DNA of 64,000 nucleotides from Limnephilus marmoratus (Eukaryota > Arthropoda > Insecta > Trichoptera > Limnephilidae). The DNA lies in assembly GCA_917880885.1 (NCBI GenBank), contig OU862908.1, positions 58,301,819 to 58,365,818 of the forward strand, written 5' to 3'. Below the pieces are notes generated by a model, which saw nothing but the letters and a program-made list of their open reading frames with translations, did no database searches and was not told the DNA's origin. The position numbers and the translations under genes were made by a program. Position 1 is the stretch's first letter, and each line of letters opens with the position of its first letter. Positions 1 through 12,300 of this stretch are shown here, one piece after another.

Positions 1-728
1 CTTTAGAAATTGCTCACATTTATTTAATATTAGCTTATGTACTTACTAGAGTTGTCCAGGCTTTAGATCATGTCTCTAATTTTAGATCTGAATATATGTA
101 ACCCATTCAGATCTAAAAGTAGTGTAACACTCACCATTAATGATTTTTCCTGTCGACCACCTGTTAAATTCAAATTTATGTTAAATTAAATGAAATCCAA
201 TCACTTTGTACAACACAATTTAATCAAACTTATGTCATTAAGTAGGTAACTTAACAACAGTGCTTCATCGATTTTTTTTAAGAACAAAAAAATGTATTTT
301 TTAAATGTGTTTAAGTACAGTGTTCTGTATTTTCAGTGTCATTGCACTTTAAAAGAATATTTGACAGGTAAATTTGTGTTGCAAGCCTACAAATTTTGTA
401 GTTCAATTTTTTATATTTTCTACTCTTATTTGGCAGACTCTATATGTGATGACATACATACTCGTACATACTTTAAAAATATTTCAATGAAAACAAAAAT
501 TTTAATCACAAAACTTTGAAAAGGGGTTCTTCAAATAATAAAATGTTCAAGTTTTCTGATAAAGGTCTTAATAATCTTAGAGGAAGTATTTCATTCCTCC
601 GAAGGTCTAATACCTGATATCCGTGGTGCCTCTCTCATGGACCGGTAAGGAATCGACATAAGCCGAGCGCCGTAAGATCCTAGGCAGAAAAGTAAATTTC
701 GCTAAAGCTAATGGTTTGCTCAGCTGTT

Positions 729-961
729 TAACCCTTTAGTTGCCGATAAAAGACGAAAATGTAAAAAAATATATAAACGCACAGATCGAAAAAAAGCTGA
801 TATTGACACCCCGGCATTCGAAATTTTCAAAATTGACCTAAATATTGCATCTTCGGACTCGATTTATTCGAAAATGAAAGCTGAAATCAAAAAAGATGTA
901 CTCGTAGGTACTATAAAATCGACTCCAAATGTGATGTAGATTCACCGGTTTCGCGCTTGTA
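729..961 (+). mobile_element. Truncated MITE of the GTGTCCGGAAACTC family
   Basis: It shares its interior (AACCCTTTAGTTGCCGA) and right side (GTGATGTAGATTCACC, CGCTTGTA) with the complete copy at 11211-11560. It breaks off exactly where a TTAA-flanked element starts at 962, so it was either the target of that insertion or lost its end with it. Confidence 0.55.
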
Positions 962-1661
962 TTAAGAGGGAATGACCAGACAAAACCGGAAGTATGTCAT
1001 ATTTAAATAAAATTTTAGACATATGGACTCTTTTCCACAAAAATTATAAATTGATTTCGAAAGACTGTTCTTTTATCTAGTAAAGTTATGTTTTAAATTT
1101 TGAGAAAATATATTTATTTTTAGTACAATAAGGTTTTATCTTAGGTAAGTAGTAATTTTCAAACAAATTTTTGTATTATATAACACACATTTCAAATCAT
1201 ATAACCATGCAGTAAAATAAATCAATAAATTATCTGGGAAAGCTATGTTTCAGAATTTTAATTTTAGTTTAAATAAAATCATCTAAAAAAAGATCCGCAC
1301 CCGTGTTTTGTGACGAAAATACTTCAGTTTGTCTATTTATTTACGGTCTTATAAAATAATATATTTAAGATTTTTATTACATTCTTTTTTGCTTAGACAT
1401 TATTGAAAAACTATAAATACTTATGATCAAAAAATAATTACAAAAAATACATCATTTTAATAGTTTTATCATCACGCCTTTCAGCATTTTTGAATGTAGG
1501 TATGAATTAAAGCAAATTTTGAATGAAATAAAATCGATATTTAGTTATTATTTAAAAAAAGCTGGTACGGAGAATAATTAATCTTCCTCATTGGAACCGC
1601 CCTGTACGATCGTAAGAACATCTTTCGACGAAATATGAATTCTCGGCCGCTGGATGGTTAA
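962..1661 (+). mobile_element. piggyBac-like MITE, copy a (degenerate right end)
   Basis: Starts TTAAGAGGGAATGACCAG and is alignable end to end with copies at 23983, 29572 and 50944. The right end has decayed to TGGATGGTTAATGG. TTAA target choice is the piggyBac hallmark. No transposase ORF is present. Confidence 0.6.
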
Positions 1662-2785
1662 TGGCCCAAGCTTCCATGTATAAACGAAATATTCAAACGA
1701 AGTTCTATCGTTTTCATTTTCGCTTCTGCGTTGACAGATATTATATATATTTCACTCTTGACGTTCGTATGTTTATGTTTTTGTTATTGCAATGTTTTTT
1801 TCGCAATAAAATCAAATTGTTTTCCCATTTAGAGAGAGTGCATCTGAAATTGGATTGACCACTTTACTGGCCGCCGGAAATAGCCGTCATAAAATTTCAG
1901 TTGATTGAACTCGCGAAGATGGCCGCCATTATGTGTGTCGAGTTGCACGCATCGCTAAAGTGAAGATTGCCATAAATTTGGATTTCCATTCTGCATTTAA
2001 TATCGGCTACACTGTACAATATGTACATTCATCCCAACCAACAATATGTTAAGTGGAATGTAGAATAATTATACGCAAGAAGCGCGAAAGAACACTGTAG
2101 CGTAGCAACATTTCAGTTCACAATAAACTGCTTTCGCTTATTCCATCCGGTACGATTTGCACATGTTCGATATTCTAGATCAATCTTTACAGCCCATTTA
2201 CGTACGCGGAAAAACAGAACTTATTTCAATGATTTTTAAACATAGTTCGCAGAACCCAAGCGTGTGTTCCGCTTGATTTGAGTAAAATTAATATAATTTC
2301 TTCCGTGAATGGACTTACACAATAGATAACAAATAAGGCTGTTTTTCGGATAAGAATCAGATCTAATAAGATAATAAGTATTTCTGTGAACATTATAACT
2401 ATCAAAAATCAAAACTACAATTTCCACTGAAATCATAAGATATGTCAGTAGGTACCTACCTACTTAATTATAAACCGTATATTTTTAGTAATATTTAAAA
2501 AAATTTCAAATAAGGAATAATATACAGTTTGTCCAAAGAAGCGTCACTGCAATTCGTTTTTTAAACTTTCTTCTGGCAGGTAGGTGTAGGTAGGTACCAT
2601 GATATTTTTTATTTCTAATAGACAGCTTGTGGGATGAATCTGGCGGGATAAAAATGCAATATCCAACACGGCCACCATCTTGAACCGGAAACGAAACGTC
2701 CGGTTAAGTCAATTATTCAACAAATGGATGGATTGGTATGGAATATCCTATTTATTTATAAACACTGAGATGCAAATCCACTCAC
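1662..2785. other. No recognisable gene or repeat
   Basis: AT-rich sequence with short GTAGGTAGGTA runs near 2450 and 2580. I see no exon with splice sites in phase with the exon ending at 2786. Confidence 0.5.
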
Positions 2786-3393
2786 CTTCTCTACGAAGTT
2801 GTTAGCCGTGAACTGCTTGGTGAACTCCGAATAGACCTCCTTATCCACCATGTTCTCCATCTTAGCCCGCTCCACCTTCATCTTCTTGATGCCCGTGATG
2901 TCCTTGGACATCTTCAGCTCGGCGATCAGGTCTATCTTCTGCGCCTGGAAGGGCTCAGTGGCCAGGCACTGCATGCTCACACTCCTCACGGGGGCTGACA
3001 TAGTCTTGGAAGCCAGCATCTTGTCTGTTCTTCTCAGTCTGACGCTGTTGAGGTCGCGGATGCTGATGGAGGAGAGCGGCTGGTGTCGCTCCTCGGCCGG
3101 GGGGATGGGTGGCGGGGCGGGGGCTGCTGGCGGCGGGGGCGGAGGCGGAGGAGGCCCCTCGCTGGCGCAGCGCTCGGGCTGTGAGATGACCATGTAGTTG
3201 TCTTCCACGTCCGAGGAGTGCTTGGAGGAGGCGGCCGACGAGCGCCGGTCTCCGATGGAGCGCAAGTATTCGGAGGGTTTGATGAGGCGGTTGGAGTCTC
3301 CGGACTGCGGGAAGCTGGGCGGCACGAAGGGTAGCACCAGCTGCTTGTTAACGAGATTGGGGGTGCCGGAACGAGCGCGCTCTGTGTAGGTTT
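2786..3393 (-). CDS. forked-like exon f: second poly-proline segment and LIAELK block
   Basis: This exon is 608 bp, phase 1 in and 0 out, with acceptor TTTTGTTACAG and donor GAGAAG|GTGAGT. It encodes TYTERARSGTPNLVNKQLVL, PFVPPSFPQSGDSNRLIKPS, EYLRSIGDRRSSAASSKHSS, a run of nine prolines, SISIRDLNSVRLRRTDKML, then QKIDLIAELKMSKDITGIKK and a charged helical stretch ending NNFVEK. The LIAELKxxKDI piece resembles the WH2-like actin-binding segment of espins (LLAEIKAGKS-type), which fits its place just after a proline-rich region. Transcription continues off the left edge. I see no further exon between 1 and 2785. Confidence 0.75.
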
Positions 3394-6300
3394 CTGTAAC
3401 AAAAATACAAAACTTAACATTTCTTCTAAAATTACAACATCGTAAACCTCTCTGTTACTTTTTTTTTATTTTAACTTTACACAGGAGACCCTCAGGAAAA
3501 AAATCCCTCAGGACCTATGTCACATTTGGGGATGCTGTGCGGAGGGTATTTTTAGGGAAAGAAGAGAGAGTTGTGGGAAGAAAAAGGAAAAAAAAAGATA
3601 TGAGGGGTAGATAGGGATCTGGGGATCAATGTGTCTAGGAGTGGCGAACATATGAATCCATCCCTTCCACTGCGTTGCAAGGCGATGGATCGAGAGAATC
3701 CGGTTGGAGAGGTCTAGATTAGGACTCCCTCAACCAATCTCTCCCGATCTGGCCCGCCACGCAGTTGGTGGGCAAAGGCCTAGACAAATTTCATCCCATG
3801 AACCCAGGCACCGCTCCAAGTCGCCAAACGTAGCGAACCACTTGGGGCGATCTATGGCAGGGGTGTTGGTTATCCGATAAATGGTTCCCGGGGCGATTCT
3901 CCCAAATTGATACAGGTGCGTCGTTTTAGAGAAAGAAGAAGGGGTTCAACGAAATGCCAACAAGCATAGCCGGTCTTAAGTGGTTTCTTCCATGTTGCCG
4001 CAAGCCATTCGAGTCAGGCAATTATTTAATTTTTCAAAGCGATACTTCCTACTAATTACGCAACGTAAAAATTATTAAGTGATATTATTCTAGAGAAGGA
4101 GAGACGTTTACATTTTTCATAAATTGCATTGACATGTTACGGCACTAATGTCCAGTTAGATACTAAACACCATGTGTTATATAATATGTTTTGTATGGAT
4201 AACGTGTTATTATAATTTACCAGTTAAACATGTGTAAATCAAAGAATCGGAAACCCTTCCGGTTACACAAGCAACATTGATTAAATAAGCGTGTAAGTGT
4301 ACCTGTGACCGGTTATATTATGTTTTAAATGTTGGTTACCTGTTGCCTCTACTAAAATAGTAGGCACTACCATAATGTTTCATATAATATTAAATGTGTT
4401 CAATGTTAAATGAAATCTTGGCTAGAAGTGAAATTTGGTACAATTGTTATGCTCGATTAAACGTGTATATACGATTTTTTATGGTGTTCAATAGATCAAT
4501 AATGTTATTAATTGTTCCAAAAATAAGATGAAGGTGAAGTTGTCATTCAATACCCGCACTGAATGACCTTTCATTCGTCGACTTTAAGCCTCCGCTACCC
4601 GAATTTCTACCGATTTCTTACTCATCTCCCTTGTGTAAGAAATCGATAAAATAATCGGTTCAAATATTTAAGGGAGATGTGCACATCTCCCTTAAACATT
4701 TGAAGTTCTTAAGCTCTTTAAAAAATATATGTTTATTATTAATTTTTTAAACTTTATGAGTAAAATCTCAAATTATAATATTTAATTAAATGAAGACAAT
4801 ATTAGCGAAACTCAATCGAAATCTGGAGACAGAAAAATCAGAAAAGATATTGGCTCCGCTGGGACTCGAACCCAGAACCCAAATATTATAATTTGAGATT
4901 TTACTCATAAAGTTTAAAAAATTAATAATAAATATTCATCCTAGACTTGCAGAAAAAGTCAATAGATGTCGCGTATTACAAATAAAATGGATAAAAATTT
5001 ATCCAGACACTATCTAGATTGCATTTAGTTCGAGTTGAATCTTGTAATCATATATAAAGATAGCAGCCAATAATATGTGCGTTAAGTAAATGAAGATAAT
5101 GTTGGTAGTTCTTAGTCGAAGTATGATACAGTTAAAAGTGACCGAATTAATATGGGTTCCGTAGCTTAATCGGTAGAGCTGTTTCCATGTAAGAAAAGGG
5201 TTCTGGGTTCGAGTCCCAGCGGAGCCAATATCTTTTCTGATTTTTCTGTCTCCAGATTTCGATTGAGTTTCGCTAATATTGTCTTCATTTAATAAAATAT
5301 ATGTTATTTTTGAAGATAATTTCTATACATTCCCCACGCCGAAATGCAAATTATATGAAATTTATTTGATTGAAAAAAATCGCAAAGTATGCTCCGAAAA
5401 TTTTTATAAATTAGTTTGTTTCAGTTATTTTACAAATTATAGGCATGAAAAAAAAATTCAAGTGCAGTTTACAAGCAGTAGAAGCGAAACTTTACCAAAA
5501 CAATCTCAACCCATACTTGAAAAGGTGAGGTCATAATCAAAGCGACCAATGAGCGCAGACCTCGCGTAATTTCCGTTTCATATCTCAATCAACAGGAGCC
5601 TTTAAAAGTGACATCATAATCAAAGCGGCCGATGAGCGCAGTTGATGCGTCGCAGATGCACTAATCGTCATTTCCGTTTCATCCGAAATCCAAATCACAG
5701 CCGTGCTATAGAAGTTTCACTTCAAAATTCACAGTGTTTCTTTGAATGCTGTTTTAGACAACCCCCACGAGATTTTTGCTCTATTTTAAACGAGTCGTGT
5801 TTTATCAAACATTTTCACAATTTTCGCTTCAATTTTATCGTTTTAAATATAAGCGCGCTCTCTCCAATATTCGTAATTACATTTCTCTCCATCTTCTTCT
5901 TTTTGAGCGGGGATACGGCGCCTTAAACAAAATATTAAGGTTTAATTTTGAGATGTTCTATATTTTTGCATCAAAATTGAACTCAACAGAAAGGGATGCA
6001 GTTCCTGGTCATTAGTGAATTATTCAATAAATTCTGACTTAAGTTTGTTCGTTGGAAAGATCGTAGTTATGCGTTTGAGCATGTCGAGCCAAAATTGCGG
6101 CTTGGCAGTTTGATCAGTAGGACTTTTTTACATTAGCTACACAGGAAAATGATACCCCTCAGGGCCTATGTCTTCTTTGGGAAAGCTGTGTGGAGGGTCT
6201 TTTTCATTAAAGAAAGGACTGAAAGATCTGGGAAAGAACAAGGTATGAGGGGTAGGTAGGAATCTGGGGATCAGTGTGACCAGGAGAGACGGGCGGAGAT

Positions 6301-9300
6301 TACTGCTGGAGAGGTCAAAAGGTCTCCCATAATATAACCAATCTCTGATCTGACCTGACACACAGTTAGTGGGTAGACGCATACGCCGCCAAGACCTGGA
6401 CAAACCTTACCCCTATAAACTCGGGCACCCCTGCTAAGTCACAGAACAACTTTGTGTTGGTTATCCAATAAATGGTTCACGGGGTGGCGGTATCTACTCC
6501 AGCCTCCCAATTTGAAAACAAGGAAAGACTCGTTTACAACAGATCTAAATATTGGATTAAATGAACAAAAGTGGATATGGGTATATCCCAAAAATGTGGA
6601 TATATCGTGGATATATAAAAGTGGATATATCCCAAAAATGGGATCGACTGGAATAGAGTAAACGAACAAGCAAATAATATCATGAACATCTTAAAACATT
6701 GGTTTGACACAAATCTTCTCTCATTGAACACTAACAAAACATACTACATACACTTCTCAATCAACAAACTAAAAACACTCCCCAACACTAAAATAATTAT
6801 CCACAATAACAAATGTAATAAAATCACATGTATCCAAGGCTGTTCAACATTGAAATCAGTACCAGAAATTAAATATCTCGGAGTGATAATAGAACAACAT
6901 ATGAAGTGGAAGAGCCATATCTGTGAATTGGTTAAGCGTATCAGAAAGTGTATATATATATTCATAAGATTAAGAAATATTTTAAAACTCAACAATCTAA
7001 AAAGAGTATACTATGCACTAATCCAGTCTTTAATTCAATATGGAATAATTGGATGGGGGGGGGGGTTATACAACAATATTCTAACCCCTGTCAAAGTGAT
7101 CCAGAAACTAATCATTAAAGTAATCCTAAAGAAACCCTCCACTTATCCAACAGAAACGCTTTTCGCAGATTTCAAGGTGCCTCGAGTTGAGAATATCTTC
7201 AAGAAAAATGCAATTATCCAAATTTACAAAGATAATATCATCAAGAAATTTGAAACTCACCAATCAAAAAGATATGAAGACAACATCAAAACACCAAAAT
7301 TTAATACCAAACTAATGCAAAACAATTATATCTATTTAGGAATAAAGTTTTTCAACAACCTTCCCATTGAAATAAAAAAAAAACCAAAGACATCAATAAA
7401 CTGAAACTCAAACTGAAGCTACACTTCATCAGGAATAATTAACTAAATAATTACCTTTTCGTTATATGTTTTTGGGGTGTTGTGCCGTGTTGCGCTACCT
7501 CCTTCTTTAGCCAACGTTTCGGACATCGTTGCAGTGTCCATCATCAGGGCAGATCCGGCAGATCCGGTAGATGTGTAATTTTTAGTCGTGAAGTGTGTGC
7601 TTATTTACTTCGAAGCGATACCGTGTCGCCAGCAGCACTAGCTTTCACCAGTACAAAATACTCGTGACAAGCAGTGGCGTCATCGCCGCGGAACGGAATA
7701 GAAAGTTCATTAAAACGTGGTATTTATGCTAGCCAGGGGCAAGTCCGTTTGCGAGATGCCGACGGAAGTGGCTCCATCTCTTAATGAAATCTAAAATTAG
7801 AAATCACAGTGGTAAGAATTTAGGAAAAAATAAAATAAAATAAAAAAATAAAATTACAATTGTTAACTTTCACCAGTACAAAATAATCGTGACAAGCAGT
7901 GGCGTCGTCGCCGCGGAACGGAATAGAAAGTTCATTAAAACGTGGTATTTATGCTAGTCAGGGGCAAGTCCGTTTGCGAGATGCCGACCGAAGTGGCTCC
8001 ATCTCTTAATGAATTCTAAAATTAGAAATCATGATGGTAAGAATTTAAGAAATAGAATTACAATGGTTAAAGCGAATTTAGTCAATATAAATCAAAATGG
8101 TTTACCACGAGCTCGCATTACTATATACTTAGACATGGTTTTTTAGCTCTATTAATAATAAATTAATTTTACTAGAATTAGAATTACACTGGTTAAAGCG
8201 AATTTAGTCAATATAAAGTTATAACACAAAAAAAATGGTTTACCACGAGCTGGCCTTACTGTATACTTAGACATGTTTTTTGCGTTTAGCTTTGGTGTAG
8301 CCGTCAATCACCGGATACCAAGAGCTATTGAGCTTAGCTCCGTCGTCTCTATTAATATTGAAAGGATTTTTGTAGATTTCAATTGCCTCCGTAATTAGGC
8401 GTGCTCTATAAGTTTTAGGTCTTCCCAAGACCTCAGGAACAAATCCAAAGTAATGGCCGGTTTCGATTAAGTGCTCAGCGATTGCCGATTTATCAGGGTG
8501 GCCGAGTTTGCAAGCACGAAAGTGTTCTCCTATCCTTTTGGAGATCGTCCTCTCTGTTTGGCCTACATAAACCTTGTCACATCCGGAACAGCTGAGTTTA
8601 TACACTCCATCTGCTTCCAGAGGAAACTTAGTCTTGGCAGACCTCAGTAGGTCTTGAATTTTAGTTGTGGCACCGAAGACAGTCTTGATGCTATCTTTTC
8701 TCAACAGCCTGGCGATTCTGTCTGTCACATTGTGAACGTAAGGCAGGAAAGCGCAGCCTTTTAACTCTTGTTTAGCTCTGTCTTCATTTGGTGTAGATTT
8801 GGCTCTTATGATTTGCCTTGTCTGACTAGCTGGGTAACCGTTGCGTTCCAGTGCATCGGTCAGCTTTGTAAGTTCTGCTCCAATTTTAGTTTCTTCACAT
8901 ATTCTGGTCGCTCGCGTCACCAACGTATGGATAAGTCCTCTCTTCTGCGCTGGGTGGTGATGCGAATCGGCATGTAGATACCGATTTGTGTGCGTTGGTT
9001 TTCTATATACAGTGTGTCCTAGATTACCATCTTCTTTTCGCATCACCTCCACATCTAGAAAAGGCAGGACTTTCGCATCGTTTTCTACTTCCATTGTGAA
9101 CTTGATTTTACTGTGGAGTGAATTAAGATGATTCAGAAATTCATTCAGTTTCTTAAATTTATTTCTTAGTTTATTCATTAAGAGATGGAGCCACTTCCGT
9201 CGGCATCTCGCAAACGGACTTGCCCCTGGCTAGCATAAATACCACGTTTTAATGAACTTTCTATTCCGTTCCGCGGCGATGACGCCACTGCTTGTCACGA

Positions 9301-12300
9301 GTATTTTGTACTGGTGAAAGCTAGTGCTGCTGGCGACACGGTATCGCTTCGAAGTAAATAAGCACACACTTCACGACTAAAAATTACACATCTACCGGAT
9401 CTGCCGGATCTGCCCTGATGATGGACACTGCAACGATGTCCGAAACGTTGGCTAAAGAAGGAGGTAGCGCAACACGGCACAACACCCCAAAAACATATAA
9501 CGAAAATGCTTCTGGCCGTGAAAATCTTAAAACTTATCTAAATAATTACCTGTTTTTCTCTTTCTTTCTATTTATTTTTAATACATATTCATCTCTATTT
9601 TATTTAGATTTTTCGAATTTCTCGTAAGTGCACAATAACCGTATGTAACCGTATCCTATGTATGTACACCTACACATATAGATGATCCAGATGTCTCAAT
9701 TTATCCTATTATATACTTACTTATTACATAATGTTGTTCTATTTCAGTTATAGTTAGTGTAACTCGCTCATCAAGCACAAGAACTAGCTTCTTCTTTGGT
9801 GAGATTGCAATGTTTAAATAATTTCTGTACCGCTATGTAATTTCCATAACTCCACTGTACAATTATATAACTATATTAAATAAATAAATAAAATAAAAAT
9901 AAAAATTTGAAGTAGCATTTTTGTATGCGCAGTTTCAGTCCATGGTAACAAGTGATCTCGACGGATCCCACTATGAAAATAACCAAAGTCTGATTAACAA
10001 TGATCGGAAACAGTAATTGGACCTACCGGAACGTTCGGTCACTCTATCGGAAAAACGCTTGCCTGCGATTTTTACACTGTGAAAAATTACACAAATTACT
10101 CATGCTGACGCTCGCACTGACTAAAATCAAACCATGATTTATATCTTTCCTAGTGAACATTACTTTGTTCGCAGATTTAGTGACGCACCACTAACTGTGA
10201 TTGTGATGTAAAACCATGTGATTTTGGTTATGAAAATTAAATCGCTTAAATATATTTAAAATTAATTAAATACGAGTAGAATACATACCTATTTGCCTTT
10301 GAAATAATCGAGCATTGTTTTGATTAGTTTTTTATAAGACAAGAAAAAAATAAAGTATCTGGCAAATAAAAGCTGCTTTAAAGTTCAAAATCTCCTACTT
10401 AAGAACCCCATTTCGGTTATTGTATAACGTGGAAAATTAAATTCTTTATAAAATGATCGCAAAACATTCAAATATTTGTGCCTGAGCTTCGCAAATTAAA
10501 ATAAATCACGATTTTTGGCAATGTTTTTTTCGTGAATAAATCAAAGCAGGCCGCGCGCTGGTGTTAAACGAGAATTTAAAACTTATCGCCATCTGCATAA
10601 GGAATATTATTTTAACCGGCCTGCTCCCGAATTTTACACGACGTGGTGCATCAGGTGACCGCGGACAACTCAGAATGAAACCAATTCAGAAGCTCTTCAG
10701 AAAGGTCATTAAGAGTGAAAAAATATTAAAAAAAATTGGTTAAAAAGATTAAGTTAGGTTAGGGTTACCGACTATTTTAAAATTCTTTTTTTATAGCTTT
10801 TAATGACCTTTCTGAGGTGTTTCTGAGTTGGTTTCAATCTGAGTTGGCACGGAACCGGTGCATCACATTGCTTTATTAAAACCTTACATCACAAACAAGA
10901 TCTTTCAAACTTTTAAGTGTTGTGGAAATATTTTTTTAAAAATATTTGCCTCATTGCAGAGTGGTAGAGTAAAGCCCTGGTGAAAGATCACAATTTAGGA
11001 ACGTAGCTTGAAAATAGCAAGTGTTTCTTCGTTTGGTAAATAGCAAGTGTTTCAAGTTTGGTAAATAGCAAGTGTTTCTTCACCTTCTTATTCCCCATCT
11101 CTTTCCCCTCCCCACTACCTTCAGCCTTACAACACGGGGATGCCATAGTCTGACTGGCTCCAAACGGTTGGGACTCTTGTGCGGTTCTCATAAAAAAATA
11201 ACGTAGTGTATACACGGTGTCCGGAAACTCGTAGTACAAGCGGGAAACTGGTAAATCTACATCACATTCGGAGTCGATTTGTGATATAACTTTTTTGATT
11301 TGAGCTTTCGTTTTCGAGTAAATCGGGTCCGAAGTTTGAATTTTTTTGGTTAAATTTGAAAAAAATTTTCGAAGGGTAAACCGGGCTCAAAAATTTTTTT
11401 AACCCTTTAGTTGCCGAAAAAATGGAAAAATAGAAAAAAAAAACTATTAAAATCGAAATGCTCAGATAGAAAAAAATAAGTTTTTTGGGTTCTCTACGTC
11501 TACGTGATGTAGATTCACCAGTTTCCCGCTTGTACTACGAGTTTCCGGACACGTTGTGTAATGTAGTATAACATTTATAGGCATGTTAAAATTACACATA
11601 TAAAAACATTTGACTGATCTGATTTTATGTAGGTATTTCTGAATAGCATTACAAAATATACCTACGTTTTTTAGTCAAATTTGGGTAGAATGAAATATTT
11701 TTCTCTAATATTGAATTAGGTATTAATCTATCTCTTCTCTCTAAATAAAACATTAAAAAAGTAACCGGAGACCATAATTTCATTTACATTTTTTATTCCA
11801 AATATTGTCGGGAATCATTGGTTCAAGTAAGTCAAAAAGTGCTAAGATAAAAATACGACTTTTTTGATGCTGTTGTAGCTGAAAACGAATTTTATTTTAT
11901 TTTCAAAATTTCAACTTTTGTATGAAGACATACTGAAATGTGGATGCGGCGCATCCCCAAACTGAAATAATCCTGAAAATCTTCATACAAAACATTAAAA
12001 ATTTTGAAAATAAATAAAATTAATTTTCTGCTACAACAACGTAGATAACGTCGTATTTTTTCAATCTTAGCACTCTAGCTGACTGAAAACTCACGGACCG
12101 CCACTGATACCTATGTCCATTCACACTTTTTAAACGACTTCAAAAAGTAGGAGGTTCTCAACTCAATTCGACTGTATTTTTTTAAATTTTATTTTTTATG
12201 TTTGTTACCTCAGAACTTTCGACTGTGTGAACCGATATTGATGATTCTTTTTTTTATTTGAAAACTGGTGCTTCCCGTGTGGTCCCATTTTAATTTGGCC

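Larger units (their letters stand above)
7457..9537 (-). mobile_element. Penelope-like element, copy 1 (inverted arms)
   Basis: The insert is flanked by the 14-bp duplication CTAAATAATTACCT (7443-7456, 9538-9551) inside LINE J1. The arms 7457-7805 and 9179-9510 are inverted copies. Only the right arm carries the extra end CTTCTGGCCGTGAAAATC, which is the constant end in all PLE copies here. The ORF (8267-9178) runs on the minus strand, opposite to the strand whose 3' end is at the right. Between ORF and left arm are two tandem blocks: a 180-bp unit twice (7642-7823, 7867-8050), and a shorter unit twice (8052-8138, 8178-8274) that repeats the end of the ORF. Inverted terminal repeats and a short extension at one end are known PLE traits. 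Confidence 0.82.

Noticed and set aside
2850..3197. Plus-strand 115-aa frame with poly-Gly
   Set aside because: It is the antisense shadow of the poly-proline exon at 2786-3393.
5155..5226. Functional tRNA gene with anticodon TGT
   Set aside because: A at position 33, presence inside a transposon with 12-bp duplications, and an identical 3' half in the inverted arm all argue for a SINE-type module.
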